A DNA stretch of 64,000 bases, taken from assembly GCF_900091615.1 (NCBI RefSeq), contig NZ_FMIA01000002.1, positions 1,984,001-2,048,000 on the forward strand, read 5' to 3'. Under the pieces are notes generated by a model. The model did not search any database and was not told the origin of the DNA. It saw nothing but the letters and a program-made list of their open reading frames with translations. Shown here one piece after another: positions 18,731 to 27,692 of the stretch. Each line of letters starts with the position of its first letter. Positions within the stretch are counted from its first letter, which is position 1. The DNA comes from Micromonospora yangpuensis (GTDB taxonomy: Bacteria; Actinomycetota; Actinomycetes; Mycobacteriales; Micromonosporaceae). Position numbers and translations under genes: made by a program.

Positions 18731-21187
18731 ATGGCGGGCCGTACCTCTCAGGCGAGCCGGCGGCGCGGCGCGTCGCCGCGCGGAACCACGAACAACCGTG
18801 CCCGGCAACCGGCGAAGAAGGCCAAGGCGCCCGTCCGGCGCAAGGCCGCGGCCCGTCCCGGCCCCGCGAACCTGATCGGCCGGGCCATCGGTACGACCTG
18901 GATGGGCGTGGCCCACGGGGTCGGCTGGGCGGTACGCGCCGCCGGCCGGCAGGCCGCCTCCGCCCGGGACCTCGACCCGGAGCACCGTCGCGACGGTGCA
19001 GGCCTGCTGCTGTTCGGCATCGCCCTGCTCAGCGCGGTGGCGATCTGGTTCTCCGGTGCCGGCCCGGTGGGGCAACGGCTCGCCGACACCGTCCGGCTCT
19101 TCCTCGGCGCGATCTCCATCGTGGTGCCGGTGCTGCTCTCCATCGGGGCGTGGCGGGTGATGCGGGAGCCGGGCGACCCGGAGCACCGGGGGCGTGGGCT
19201 GGTCGGCTGGGGTTCCATGTTGGTCGCCTTCGCCGCCCTGCTGCACATCGGACAGAATCCGGTCGACCAGACCCAGCGTGACTACGCCGGGGGGCTGATC
19301 GGTGCCGGCGTCGGTGACCTGCTCCAGCGGGCGGTGACCGGCTGGGTGGCGGTGCCGCTGCTGATCCTGCTGCTGGTCTTCGGCCTGCTGGTGGTCACCG
19401 CCACGCCGATCAACAAGATCCCCGAACGGCTCGGTCTGCTCGCCGGCACGGTGGTCGCGCCGCCGGACGACGACGAGGAGGCCGAGGCGCCGCCGGCGAA
19501 ACCGGCCCGCCGCCGGCCGGCCAAGCGCGCCGCGCCCCCGCCGTCCGACCCGGACGACCTCGACGACGAGGAGTACGAGGGCGTCGACCTGCAGCAGACG
19601 ATGGTGCTGCCGCGCAAGCCACCGTCGAAGGTCCCGGCCAGCCGCAAGCCGGCCGAGCCACCGGAGCACTCGCCGGCGCCCACCCGGGCCGAGCAGCTCG
19701 CGCTGACCGGGCTGGCCGGCGACTACACCCTGCCGCCGGCGAACATGCTCTCCGGCGGGGCCGCCCCGAAGACCCGCAGCAAGGCCAACGACGAGGTGAT
19801 CGCCGCGCTGCGCGGGGTCTTCGAGCAGTTCGGGGTGGACGCCGACGTCACCGGCTTCACCCGGGGCCCGACGGTCACCCGGTACGAGGTCGAGCTGGGC
19901 CACGGGGTGAAGGTCGAGCGGATCACCCAGCTGTCCCGCAACATCGCGTACGCGGTGAAGTCGCCCGACGTCCGGATCCTCAGCCCGATCCCGGGCAAGA
20001 GCGCGGTCGGGGTGGAGATCCCGAACACCGACCCGGAGAACGTGGCCCTCGGTGACGTGCTGCGCTCCCGGGCCGCCACCAGCGACCACCACCCGATGGT
20101 GGTCGCCCTCGGCAAGGACATCGAGGGCGGCTACGTGGTGGCCAACCTCGCGAAGATGCCGCACATCCTGGTGGCCGGGGCCACCGGGGCGGGCAAGTCG
20201 AGCTGCCTGAACACCCTGCTGGTGTCGATCCTGACCCGGGCCACCCCGGACGAGGTACGGCTGCTGCTGATCGACCCGAAGCGGGTCGAGATGACCAGCT
20301 ACGAGGGCATTCCGCACCTGGTCACCCCGATCGTGACCAACGCCAAGAAGGCGGCCGACTCACTGGAGTGGGTCGTCCGCGAGATGGACATGCGCTACGA
20401 CGACCTCGCCGCCAACGGGGTCCGGCACATCGACGACTTCAACCGCAAGGTCCGCAACGGGGAGATCACCGCCCCGCCGGGCAGTGAGCGGGAGATGCGC
20501 CCGTACCCGTACCTGCTGGTGATCGTGGACGAGCTGGCCGACCTGATGATGGTCGCCCCCCGCGACGTCGAGGACTCGGTGGTCCGGATCACCCAGCTGG
20601 CCCGCGCGGCCGGCATCCACCTGGTGCTGGCCACCCAACGACCGAGCGTGGACGTGGTCACCGGCCTGATCAAGGCCAACGTGCCGTCCCGGCTGGCCTT
20701 CGCGACCTCGTCGCTGGCGGACTCCCGGGTGATCCTGGACCAGCCCGGCGCGGAGAAGCTGCTCGGCCGGGGCGACGGCCTGTTCCTGCCGATGGGCGCG
20801 TCGAAGCCGGTCCGGATCCAGGGCGCCTGGGTGACCGAGCGCGAGATCGCCGACGTGGTGAAGTTCTGCAAGGACCAGCGGGAGCCGGAGTTCCGGTCGG
20901 ACGTGCTGACCCCCGTCCAGGATCCGAAGAAGAAGATCGACGAGGAGATCGGCGACGACCTGGACCTGCTCGTGCAGGCGGTGGAGCTGGTGGTGACCTC
21001 GCAGTTCGGCTCGACCTCGATGCTGCAACGCAAGCTGCGGGTCGGCTTCGCCAAGGCCGGCCGGCTGATGGACCTGATGGAGACCCGCGGGGTGGTCGGC
21101 CCGTCCGAGGGCTCCAAGGCCCGCGACGTGCTGGTCAAGCCGGACGAGCTGGAAGAGGTCCTGGCCGGCCTGCGCGGCGACGACTAG
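18731..21187 (+). CDS. ftsK: DNA translocase FtsK/SpoIIIE
   Basis: An 818-aa translocase. A basic N terminus is followed by four membrane segments (about 90-250), an acidic Pro-rich linker (250-350), and the alpha-beta motor with Walker A GATGAGKSS (K489) and Walker B LLVIVDELADLMM. The gamma domain is at the C terminus (SMLQRKLRVGFAKAGRLMDL), which reads chromosome polarity sequences. It moves chromosomes through septa at division or sporulation. The stop TAG 21185-21187 is part of the CTAG target of the adjacent IS. Confidence 0.96.
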   Translation: MAGRTSQASRRRGASPRGTTNNRARQPAKKAKAPVRRKAAARPGPANLIGRAIGTTWMGVAHGVGWAVRAAGRQAASARDLDPEHRRDGAGLLLFGIALLSAVAIWFSGAGPVGQRLADTVRLFLGAISIVVPVLLSIGAWRVMREPGDPEHRGRGLVGWGSMLVAFAALLHIGQNPVDQTQRDYAGGLIGAGVGDLLQRAVTGWVAVPLLILLLVFGLLVVTATPINKIPERLGLLAGTVVAPPDDDEEAEAPPAKPARRRPAKRAAPPPSDPDDLDDEEYEGVDLQQTMVLPRKPPSKVPASRKPAEPPEHSPAPTRAEQLALTGLAGDYTLPPANMLSGGAAPKTRSKANDEVIAALRGVFEQFGVDADVTGFTRGPTVTRYEVELGHGVKVERITQLSRNIAYAVKSPDVRILSPIPGKSAVGVEIPNTDPENVALGDVLRSRAATSDHHPMVVALGKDIEGGYVVANLAKMPHILVAGATGAGKSSCLNTLLVSILTRATPDEVRLLLIDPKRVEMTSYEGIPHLVTPIVTNAKKAADSLEWVVREMDMRYDDLAANGVRHIDDFNRKVRNGEITAPPGSEREMRPYPYLLVIVDELADLMMVAPRDVEDSVVRITQLARAAGIHLVLATQRPSVDVVTGLIKANVPSRLAFATSSLADSRVILDQPGAEKLLGRGDGLFLPMGASKPVRIQGAWVTEREIADVVKFCKDQREPEFRSDVLTPVQDPKKKIDEEIGDDLDLLVQAVELVVTSQFGSTSMLQRKLRVGFAKAGRLMDLMETRGVVGPSEGSKARDVLVKPDELEEVLAGLRGDD

Positions 21188-22206
21188 GTCGTGTTTCGTA
21201 GGGCGGCGTTGTTGGGGCGTGGCGGTGATCGCTAATGGAAGAGGTCTCCGGTAGTTGGTTCAGCGACCAAGCTGGAACTTCACACCGGAGACCTCGTGCC
21301 GAGCGTAGCGGCAGCGAGGCGACATGACCTGACCGACGTGCAGTGGGCGGTCCTCGAGCCGTTGCTGCCTGCGGGAACGGGTCATGCTCGGCCGCGCAGA
21401 TGGACCATGAGAGTGATCATCGACGGGATCCGGTGGCGGGTCCGGACCGGATCACCATGGCGGGACGTGCCCGCGTCCTACCCGCCGTGGCAGACCTTGT
21501 ACCGGTGGTTCCGGCGCTGGCAGCGCGACGGCGTCTGGGCGCAGATTCTCACCTCGTTGCAGGCCCTGGCGGACGCGGCGGGGTTGATCGGCTGGACGGT
21601 GAGCGTGGACTCGACCATCAGCCGCGCCCACCAGCACGCCGCTGGGGCCCGCCGTGACGGGCAGGCGCAGAAGGAGCCACCCGGTGGTGTGCAGACCGAG
21701 CCGGCAGATCACGGCCTCGGCCGGTCAAGGGGCGGCTGGACCACCAAGACCCATCTGGCCTGCGAGCAGGGCCGCAAACTGATGGCCATGGTGGTGACCG
21801 CCGGACAACACGGCGACAGCCCGCAGTTCATCCCCGTACTGGCCAAACTACGTGTCCCACGCGCCGGTGGCGCCCGGCCCCGGACCCGCCCCGACATGGT
21901 GCTGGCCGACAAGGCGTACACGTCCAAAGCCAACCGAGCCCACCTACGATCCCGGGGCATCCGAGCGTGCATCCCGAGCAAGGCCGACCAGGACGCGCAC
22001 CGCAAGGCCAAAGGGTCCAAAGGCGGACGTCCACCCGCCTTCGACCCCGAGGTCTACCGCCTGCGTCACGCCGTGGAGTGCGGCATCAACCAGCTCAAAC
22101 ACCACCGCGCCATGGCCACCAGATACGACAAACTCGCCGTGCGCTACGAAGCCACCCTCACCATCGCCGCCATCAACCAATGGCTCCGCGCACTACGAAA
22201 CACGGC
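21188..22206 (+). mobile_element. IS5-family (IS427-like) insertion sequence
   Basis: A 1019-bp element with imperfect terminal inverted repeats, GTCGTGTTTCGTAGGGCG at 21188-21205 and the inverse GCCGTGTTTCGTAGTGCG at 22189-22206 (2 mismatches in 18). It is flanked by CTAG on both sides (21184-21187 and 22207-22210), consistent with a 4-bp or TA target duplication. It carries one transposase gene, appears intact and lies directly after ftsK. Confidence 0.9.
21241..21295 (+). promoter_or_regulatory. Hairpin covering the transposase ribosome-binding site
   Basis: GAGGTCTCCGG (21241-21251) pairs exactly with CCGGAGACCTC (21285-21295), with an inner TTGGT/ACCAA stem. The right arm contains GGAG and ends at the base before the GTG start. 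In read-through transcripts from ftsK this would hide the ribosome-binding site, a known way IS elements limit transposase synthesis. Confidence 0.6.
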
Positions 22207-22210
22207 CTAG
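21296..22210 (+). CDS. IS5-family transposase
   Basis: A 304-aa single-frame DDE transposase. A DUF4096-like N terminus ([31 protein letters not shown]) precedes the catalytic residues D105 ([11 protein letters not shown]), D205 ([12 protein letters not shown]) and E261 ([15 protein letters not shown]), all present. GTG 21296 has GGAG upstream within a hairpin. Its TAG stop (22208-22210) lies outside the element, in the right-hand CTAG flank. Confidence 0.93.
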   Translation: MPSVAAARRHDLTDVQWAVLEPLLPAGTGHARPRRWTMRVIIDGIRWRVRTGSPWRDVPASYPPWQTLYRWFRRWQRDGVWAQILTSLQALADAAGLIGWTVSVDSTISRAHQHAAGARRDGQAQKEPPGGVQTEPADHGLGRSRGGWTTKTHLACEQGRKLMAMVVTAGQHGDSPQFIPVLAKLRVPRAGGARPRTRPDMVLADKAYTSKANRAHLRSRGIRACIPSKADQDAHRKAKGSKGGRPPAFDPEVYRLRHAVECGINQLKHHRAMATRYDKLAVRYEATLTIAAINQWLRALRNTA

Positions 22211-22271
22211 GCCCGCGGCGACGACTGGGCCCGCGGCGACGACTGGGCCGACACCGGGAGACCCGGACGCG

Positions 22272-22306
22272 GACGGGCCCGCCGGGAAGATCCCGGCGGG
22301 CCCGTC
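22272..22306. terminator. Bidirectional terminator hairpin
   Basis: A 16-bp perfect stem (22272-22287 with 22291-22306, GACGGGCCCGCCGGGA and its complement) with a 3-nt loop sits between the IS and the convergent small membrane-protein gene. It was probably the original ftsK terminator before the insertion. Confidence 0.85.
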
Positions 22307-22336
22307 GCGCGCGGTGGTGCTGGTGCGGCGGCTATG

Positions 22337-22588
22337 TCAGGAACTCATGATCAGGGCGCCGAGGATCATGTTGAGCAGGATCGCGCCGACCCCGGCCGCG
22401 GCGGCGTACCAGCCGAGCGGCTTGTCGCCCTGCAGCGCGCCGGCGACCCCGAGACCCACCGCGATCAGGCCGAAGAGCAGCGGGAACACGAAGATGCCGA
22501 TGGCGGCGAAGACGAAACCGGCGATCGTCAGGATCCGCGCGGTGCTGGTGTTGGAACGGCCCCGGGTGCCGGTGTGGATGTTCGCCAT
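22337..22588 (-). CDS. Small two-TM membrane protein
   Basis: An 83-aa protein with a short polar N terminus (MANIHTGTRGRSNTS) and two hydrophobic segments, ILTIAGFVFAAIGIFVFPLL and GWYAAAAGVGAILLNMILGA. ATG 22588 has a strong AGGAGG site. I do not recognise a named family beyond DUF4190-like small membrane proteins. It lies 85 bp downstream of the guanidinium exporter on the same strand. Confidence 0.75.
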   Translation of the reverse strand: MANIHTGTRGRSNTSTARILTIAGFVFAAIGIFVFPLLFGLIAVGLGVAGALQGDKPLGWYAAAAGVGAILLNMILGALIMSS

Positions 22589-22673
22589 GATGTCCTCCTG
22601 GTCGACTGATCTTCGGCGTCGGTCAGGCAGTACCCACGGTGGTGCACCGTCCAAACAGCACCGGGCGAAGCAC

Positions 22674-22988
22674 TCAGTGGAAGACCTTCAGGCCGATCAC
22701 GCCGGCCACCACCAGCAGCAGGCAGAGGATCCGGGGTAGGTTGACCGACTCGCCCAGGGCCACCATGCCGACGACGGCGGTGCCGACCGCGCCGATACCC
22801 ACCCAGACCGCGTAGCCGGTGCCGACCGGGATGTCGCGTAGCGCGTACGCCAGGCCGAGCATGCTGAGAACCAGGGTGACCAGGAAGACGAGTGAGGGCG
22901 CCAGCCGGGTGAACCCGGCGCTCCGGTCCAGGGCGATCGCCCACGCGGTCTCCAGCAGTCCGGAGATCACCAATACGATCCAGGCCAT
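22674..22988 (-). CDS. gdx: SMR-family guanidinium exporter (Gdx/SugE type)
   Basis: A 104-aa, four-TM small multidrug resistance protein. The essential glutamate E13 is in [20 protein letters not shown], and [20 protein letters not shown] and [13 protein letters not shown] match the SugE/Gdx branch rather than EmrE. Gdx proteins swap guanidinium for protons. This assignment is strongly supported by the guanidine-III riboswitch in its leader. ATG 22988 has GAGGTGG upstream. Confidence 0.93.
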   Translation of the reverse strand: MAWIVLVISGLLETAWAIALDRSAGFTRLAPSLVFLVTLVLSMLGLAYALRDIPVGTGYAVWVGIGAVGTAVVGMVALGESVNLPRILCLLLVVAGVIGLKVFH

Positions 22989-23075
22989 GAGATCCACCTC
23001 GGCGGGCCGGCCCGGCCACCGGGACCGGGACGAGTCTCCTCGCGCGCAGTGTCCTGCCGCGCGAGCTTCCACGCG

Positions 23076-23118
23076 GGGCGTCTTGGCCTGACCGGGTACG
23101 CCCACGACTCGTCCGGGG
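23076..23118 (-). ncRNA. Guanidine-III riboswitch
   Basis: The minus strand contains CCCCGGACGAGTCGTGGGCG followed by TACCCGGTCAGGCCAAGACG and CCC. This matches the class III guanidine aptamer: CCGGACGAG, then a P2 stem (GGGCGT with GACGCCC), the conserved TACCCGGTCAGG-CAAGACG core, and CCGG/CCGG pseudoknot pairing. It begins about 130 nt upstream of gdx. A downstream hairpin (CTCGCGCG...CGCGCGAG, about 23038-23065) and GACTCGTCC at 23036-23028 may form the expression platform. Confidence 0.92.
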
Positions 23119-23189
23119 TGGCCACGGCGTACCGGGCCACCGTCGCGACCATAGCACCGCCGGTGTGCGGCCGGCGGTGCCGCGCCCGG

Positions 23190-23195
23190 TACCCT
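23190..23195 (+). promoter_or_regulatory. Leaderless -10 element for rimO
   Basis: TACCCT is followed by 6 nt and GTG 23202. It is divergent from the riboswitch-controlled gdx transcript. Confidence 0.6.
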
Positions 23196-23201
23196 CGGAT
23201 C

Positions 23202-24716
23202 GTGTCTGCCACCTCCCCCGCCACCCCTGACGACCACGCCACCCCCGACGGCCGCCGGGTCGCGTTGCTGACCCTGGGCTGTGCCCGTAACGAGGTCGAC
23301 TCGGAGGAGCTGGCCGCCCGCCTGCACGCCGACGGTTGGCAGGTCACCACCGACGGCGAGGGCGCCGACGTGGTGGTCGTCAACACCTGCGGCTTCGTGG
23401 AGAAGGCCAAGCAGGACTCGATCCAGACCCTGCTGGCCGCCGCCGACACCGGTGCCAAGGTGGTCGCCGCCGGTTGCATGGCCGAGCGGTACGGCCGGGA
23501 GCTGGCCGCGAGTCTGCCCGAGGCGCAGGCGGTGCTCAGCTTCGACGACTATCCGCAGATCGGTGCCCGGCTCGACGCGGTGGTCGCCGGCACGGCCATC
23601 GACGCGCACACCCCGCGGGACCGGCGGGAGCTGCTGCCGCTCACCCCGGTCTCCCGCCGGGACAGCGCGGTGTCACTGCCCGGCCACGGCACCCCGACCC
23701 GCGCGACGATGGAGACCGACGAGCACACCCCGGCGCACCTGCGGCAGGTGCTGCGCCGCCGGTTGGACACCGGGCCGGTCGCCTCGCTGAAGCTGGCCAG
23801 CGGTTGTGACCGCCGCTGCACCTTCTGCGCCATTCCCGCCTTCCGGGGCGCTTTCGTCTCGCGTACCCCGGACGAGCTGCTCGCCGAGGCGGAGTGGCTG
23901 GCCAAGACCGGCGTTCGCGAGCTGGTCCTGGTCAGCGAGAACTCCACCTCCTACGGCAAGGACCTGGGCGACCCCCGGGCGCTGGAGAAGTTGTTGCCGC
24001 AGTTGGCCGCGGTCGACGGCATCGTCCGGGTCCGGGCCAGCTACCTGCAGCCGGCCGAGACCCGCCCGGGGCTGGTCGAGGCGATCGCCACCACGGCGGG
24101 GGTGGCCCCCTACTTCGACCTGTCCTTCCAGCACTCCAGTGAGCCGGTGCTGCGCCGGATGCGTCGATTCGGCTCCACCGACCGGTTCCTGGAGCTGCTG
24201 GCCGGGGCCCGGACGCTGGCCCCGCAGGCCGGCGCGCGGAGCAACTTCATCGTCGGTTTCCCGGGGGAGACCCGGGCCGACGTGGCCGAGCTGGTCCGGT
24301 TCCTGACCGAGGCGCGGCTCGACGCGATCGGCGTCTTCGACTACAGCGACGAGGACGGCACCGAGGCCGCCGGGCTGCCGGGCAAGGTCTCCGCCGCCAC
24401 GATCAAGCGCCGGTACGACCGGCTCGCCGCCCTGGCCGACGAGCTCTGCTCACAGCGTGCCGAGGAACGGCTCGGCACCAGCGTCGAGGTGCTCGTCGAC
24501 AGCGTCACCGACGGGGTGGTGGAGGGCCGGGCGGCCCACCAGGCTCCCGAGGTGGACGGCTCCACCACCCTGGTCGCCCCGGTCGACGGCGGCGTCGACC
24601 TCGTCGCGTTGCGCCCGGGTGACCTGGTCCGCGCCACCGTGACCGGCACCGAAGGGGTCGACCTGGTGGCCGTACCGGACGAGATGATCTCGGCGGCGCC
24701 CGGCGCGGTCCGGTGA
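23202..24716 (+). CDS. rimO: Ribosomal protein S12 methylthiotransferase
   Basis: A 504-aa radical-SAM MTTase. The N-terminal UPF0004 domain has the auxiliary cluster cysteines in [21 protein letters not shown] and [10 protein letters not shown]. The radical SAM cluster is C202-x3-C206-x2-C209 (CDRRCTFC), followed by a C-terminal TRAM domain. RimO adds a methylthio group to the conserved Asp of S12. An approximately 40-residue insert ([20 protein letters not shown] region) is typical of actinobacterial RimO. The stop overlaps pgsA as GTGA. Confidence 0.95.
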   Translation: MSATSPATPDDHATPDGRRVALLTLGCARNEVDSEELAARLHADGWQVTTDGEGADVVVVNTCGFVEKAKQDSIQTLLAAADTGAKVVAAGCMAERYGRELAASLPEAQAVLSFDDYPQIGARLDAVVAGTAIDAHTPRDRRELLPLTPVSRRDSAVSLPGHGTPTRATMETDEHTPAHLRQVLRRRLDTGPVASLKLASGCDRRCTFCAIPAFRGAFVSRTPDELLAEAEWLAKTGVRELVLVSENSTSYGKDLGDPRALEKLLPQLAAVDGIVRVRASYLQPAETRPGLVEAIATTAGVAPYFDLSFQHSSEPVLRRMRRFGSTDRFLELLAGARTLAPQAGARSNFIVGFPGETRADVAELVRFLTEARLDAIGVFDYSDEDGTEAAGLPGKVSAATIKRRYDRLAALADELCSQRAEERLGTSVEVLVDSVTDGVVEGRAAHQAPEVDGSTTLVAPVDGGVDLVALRPGDLVRATVTGTEGVDLVAVPDEMISAAPGAVR

Positions 24717-25357
24717 CGGCGTCGCCGAGCCCAGCGGGGGACGCGGTACCGGGGACGCCTGACCGGGTCGCCGCGGTAGCCGGGGGAGCGGTGGCCGCTC
24801 CGGTGTCGGTGTGGAACGCCGCCAACGCCCTGACCGCGTTGCGGCTGGCCCTGGTACCGGTCTTCGTGGTGCTGGTGGTCGTTTCCGGGACGACCCGGCC
24901 GGGTTGGCAGATGCTGGCCTGTCTGATCTTCGGGTTCGCCTCGCTCACCGACTTCGTGGACGGCTGGATCGCCCGTCGTTTCGGGCTGGTCACCTCCGTC
25001 GGCAAGGTCGCCGACCCGATCGCCGACAAGGCGTTGACCGGCGCGGCGTTGCTGCTGCTCTCCGTCTACGACCGGCTGCCCTGGTGGGTGACCGTGGTGA
25101 TCCTGGTACGCGAGTGGGGCATCACCGCGCTGCGCTTCTGGGTGATCCGGCACGGGGTGATCGCGGCCAGCCGGGGCGGCAAGCTCAAGACGGCGTTGCA
25201 GACCCTGGCCATCGCCTGGTACCTCTGGCCGATGCCGGCCGCCCTCACCGTCGTGGGCGACTGGATCATGGGGGCGGCGGTCCTGGTCACCGTGGTCACC
25301 GGCTTCGACTACCTGGCCCGGGCGCTGCGCCTGCGCCGCCCCACGGCGGCCCGGTGA
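24713..25357 (+). CDS. pgsA: CDP-diacylglycerol--glycerol-3-phosphate 3-phosphatidyltransferase
   Basis: A 214-aa integral membrane CDP-alcohol phosphatidyltransferase. The signature D-x2-D-G-x2-A-R-x8-G-x3-D-x3-D is complete in [20 protein letters not shown] plus ADPIADK. About five to six TM segments follow a 35-residue polar N terminus. It makes phosphatidylglycerol phosphate. GTG 24713 overlaps the rimO stop by 4 nt. The order rimO-pgsA-cinA-clgR is conserved in actinobacteria. Confidence 0.93.
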   Translation: MTASPSPAGDAVPGTPDRVAAVAGGAVAAPVSVWNAANALTALRLALVPVFVVLVVVSGTTRPGWQMLACLIFGFASLTDFVDGWIARRFGLVTSVGKVADPIADKALTGAALLLLSVYDRLPWWVTVVILVREWGITALRFWVIRHGVIAASRGGKLKTALQTLAIAWYLWPMPAALTVVGDWIMGAAVLVTVVTGFDYLARALRLRRPTAAR

Positions 25358-25408
25358 GGCGAGCCGGACGCGATGATTGGGGCGGTGCGGTGGGGGAACG
25401 GGTGAGCA

Positions 25409-25927
25409 ATGGAGAGCGATGCGAACGGGCGGCTGCCGGTCGGTAGTCCGGCGGCGGGGGTGGTGCACCGGCTGGCGCAGCGGCACGAGACGTTGGCGAC
25501 TGTCGAGTCGCTCACCGGCGGGCTGTTGGCCGCCTCGGTCGTGGAGATCGCCGGGGTCAGCGGCGTCTACCGGGGCGGCCTGGTGGTGTACGCCACCGAG
25601 ATGAAGGCCGAGCTGGCCGGTGTGCCGGCGGACCTGCTGGCCGCGCGGGGACCGGTCGATCCGGATGTGGCGGTCGCCCTGGCCGAGGGCGGCCGACGGC
25701 GGTGCGGCGCGGACTGGGCGGTGGCCGCCACCGGGGTGGCCGGACCGGAGCCGCAGGACGGCAAGCCGGTCGGCCTGGTCTACCTGGCGGTGGCCGGTCC
25801 GGACGGGAGCACGGTCCGGCAACTCGATCTCGACGGTGGGCGGGGGCACATCCGCGCGGCGGCGGTGATCGAGGCCCTCCGGCTGCTCACCGAGCAGATC
25901 GACACCCTGGAGGTGGTCCGCCGGTGA
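25409..25927 (+). CDS. cinA: CinA C-terminal family nicotinamide-nucleotide amidohydrolase
   Basis: A 172-aa stand-alone CinA C-terminal (PncC) domain: LATVESLTGGLLAASVVEIAG with the catalytic-site ESxTGG, YRGGLVVYATEMKAELAGV, and WAVAATGVAGPEPQDGKPVG. PncC deamidates NMN to NaMN in pyridine nucleotide salvage. It lacks the N-terminal COG1058 domain of long CinA, which is usual for this locus. ATG 25409 follows a GGGTGA stretch; the pgsA stop is 51 nt upstream. Confidence 0.9.
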   Translation: MESDANGRLPVGSPAAGVVHRLAQRHETLATVESLTGGLLAASVVEIAGVSGVYRGGLVVYATEMKAELAGVPADLLAARGPVDPDVAVALAEGGRRRCGADWAVAATGVAGPEPQDGKPVGLVYLAVAGPDGSTVRQLDLDGGRGHIRAAAVIEALRLLTEQIDTLEVVRR

Positions 25928-26091
25928 GGCCGTCGACCGGACCGGGCCGGTGATCAGCGGGCGGGGTGGGATGTCAGGCGGCGCGCCAACGGGTACGGTT
26001 GCGGGAAGGCCCGGTGGTCGGCCCGTGTCGGCGTGGTGACGCCCCGTCCGGCGTGTGTCCACCGGGTGAGTGTCCCTCAGGGGGAGGTGCC

Positions 26092-26550
26092 ATGGTCCTG
26101 CTACGCCGGGTGATCGGTGACGCGCTGCGGGCGCGCCGTCAGGGGCAGCACCGCACCCTGCGCGAGGTCTCCTCCGCCGCCAACGTCAGTCTCGGCTACC
26201 TCTCCGAGATCGAGCGCGGCCAGAAGGAGCCCTCCAGCGAGCTGCTGGCCGCCATCTGCGACGCCCTCGGTGCCCGCCTCTCCGAACTGCTGCGCGAGGT
26301 CAGTGACACCGTGGCGCTCGCCGAGCAGATGCCCGGCGTGCTGGTGCCGGTCCAGGAGGGCACACCCGCCCCGGCGGAGCCGGCCCCGGTGGGTCCCACC
26401 GCCGTGCGCAAGGCCACCGGCCGGGGCGTCCGCCAGGTCACCTCCGACGGCACCGTCTCGGTCTCGGTCCGGCACGATTCGCCGTTGAAGGCGACCCTGC
26501 GCAGCAAGCGCGTGCGGTCCACAGACCGGGACGTGGTCTGCGCCGCCTGA
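26092..26550 (+). CDS. clgR: ClgR-type XRE transcriptional regulator
   Basis: A 152-aa regulator with an N-terminal helix-turn-helix ([40 protein letters not shown] region, shown here as positions 20-60), matching ClgR, the activator of clp protease and psp genes. The tail [18 protein letters not shown] is shared with ClgR proteins, and the C-terminal AA resembles the degron by which ClpP turns ClgR over. ATG 26092 has GGGGGAGG upstream. It sits immediately before pspA as in mycobacteria. Confidence 0.9.
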   Translation: MVLLRRVIGDALRARRQGQHRTLREVSSAANVSLGYLSEIERGQKEPSSELLAAICDALGARLSELLREVSDTVALAEQMPGVLVPVQEGTPAPAEPAPVGPTAVRKATGRGVRQVTSDGTVSVSVRHDSPLKATLRSKRVRSTDRDVVCAA

Positions 26551-26768
26551 GCGTCCCGCACCCCTGACCGGGGCGTCCCACCCGTGGCCGGGGTGGTTTC
26601 CGCCGCGTAGGGTTGCCTGCAAAGCGTTGGCCTGGCCGGCGTCCGTTGGCGTACCCGATGCCGGGTTGGCGTGCGCCTGGGACGATGGATCCAGTGCCGC
26701 GCGTCGCCGGTCCGGCTCCGTCCGGTACGGCGTAGGCGGAGCGATGCGACTGAGGGGACACGGCGAAG

Positions 26769-27632
26769 ATGGCTAACCCGTTCGTCAAGGGTTGGAAGTA
26801 CCTGATGGCGCTCTTCGGTGCCAAGATCGACGAGCATGCCGATCCGAAGGTGCAGATCCAGCAGGCCATCGAGGAGGCGCAGCGCCAGCACCAGGGGCTC
26901 GTCCAGCAGGCCGCCGCGGTGATCGGCAACCAGCGTCAGCTGGAGATGAAGCTGTCCCGCCAGATGACCGAGGTGGAGCGGCTGCAGGCCAACGCGCGAC
27001 AGGCGCTGGTGCTGGCCGACCGGGCCCGGGCCGGCGGTGACGAGACCGAGGCCGGCCGCTACGAGCAGTCCGCGCAGACCCTGGCCAGCCAGCTGGTCTC
27101 GGCCGAGCAGGCCACCGAGGACCTGAAGACCCTGCACGACCAGGCGCTGGCGGCGGCGGCCCAGGCCCGTCGGGCGGTGGAGAACAACTCGATGATCCTC
27201 CAGCAGAAGCTGGCCGAGCGCACCAAGCTGCTCAGCCAGCTGGAGCAGGCCAAGATGCAGGAGACGGTGGCCGCCTCGCTGGAGTCGATGTCGTCGTTGA
27301 CCGCCCCGGCCAACACCCCCGCCCTGGACGAGGTCCGTGACCGCATCGAGCAGCGGTACGCCACCGCGATGGGCCGGGCCGAGTTGGCCGGCAACTCCGT
27401 CGAGGGCCGGATGATGGAGATCCAGAAGTCGACTGTCGACATGGCCGGCTCGGCCCGGCTGGAGCAGATCCGGTCGAGCATGGCCGGCGAGCAGCTCGGC
27501 GCCCGGCCGGCCGCGTCGGAGGCCCAGCCGGCCGCGCCGGCGGGCGACCCGGCCGCCGCCGCCCGCCTCGACGAGCTGCGGGCCAGCATGTCGAAGGACC
27601 GGGGCACCGGGGACGCCACTCCCGCCGGCTGA
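26769..27632 (+). CDS. pspA: Phage shock protein A (PspA/IM30)
   Basis: A 287-aa Psp[21 protein letters not shown] gives the amphipathic membrane-binding helix, then a long coiled coil from about residue 25 to 185 ([20 protein letters not shown]) and a short Ala/Pro-rich linker with a final helix. It forms scaffolds on stressed inner membranes. The position after clgR and before a PspM-like gene reproduces the clgR-pspA-rv2743c set of M. tuberculosis, in which PspA holds ClgR in check. Confidence 0.95.
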   Translation: MANPFVKGWKYLMALFGAKIDEHADPKVQIQQAIEEAQRQHQGLVQQAAAVIGNQRQLEMKLSRQMTEVERLQANARQALVLADRARAGGDETEAGRYEQSAQTLASQLVSAEQATEDLKTLHDQALAAAAQARRAVENNSMILQQKLAERTKLLSQLEQAKMQETVAASLESMSSLTAPANTPALDEVRDRIEQRYATAMGRAELAGNSVEGRMMEIQKSTVDMAGSARLEQIRSSMAGEQLGARPAASEAQPAAPAGDPAAAARLDELRASMSKDRGTGDATPAG

Positions 27633-27692
27633 CCAGGCCGACGGGGTCGCTCCGGTGGGCACCGCAGGGGTGCGCGGGATGAGGAGGTACGG

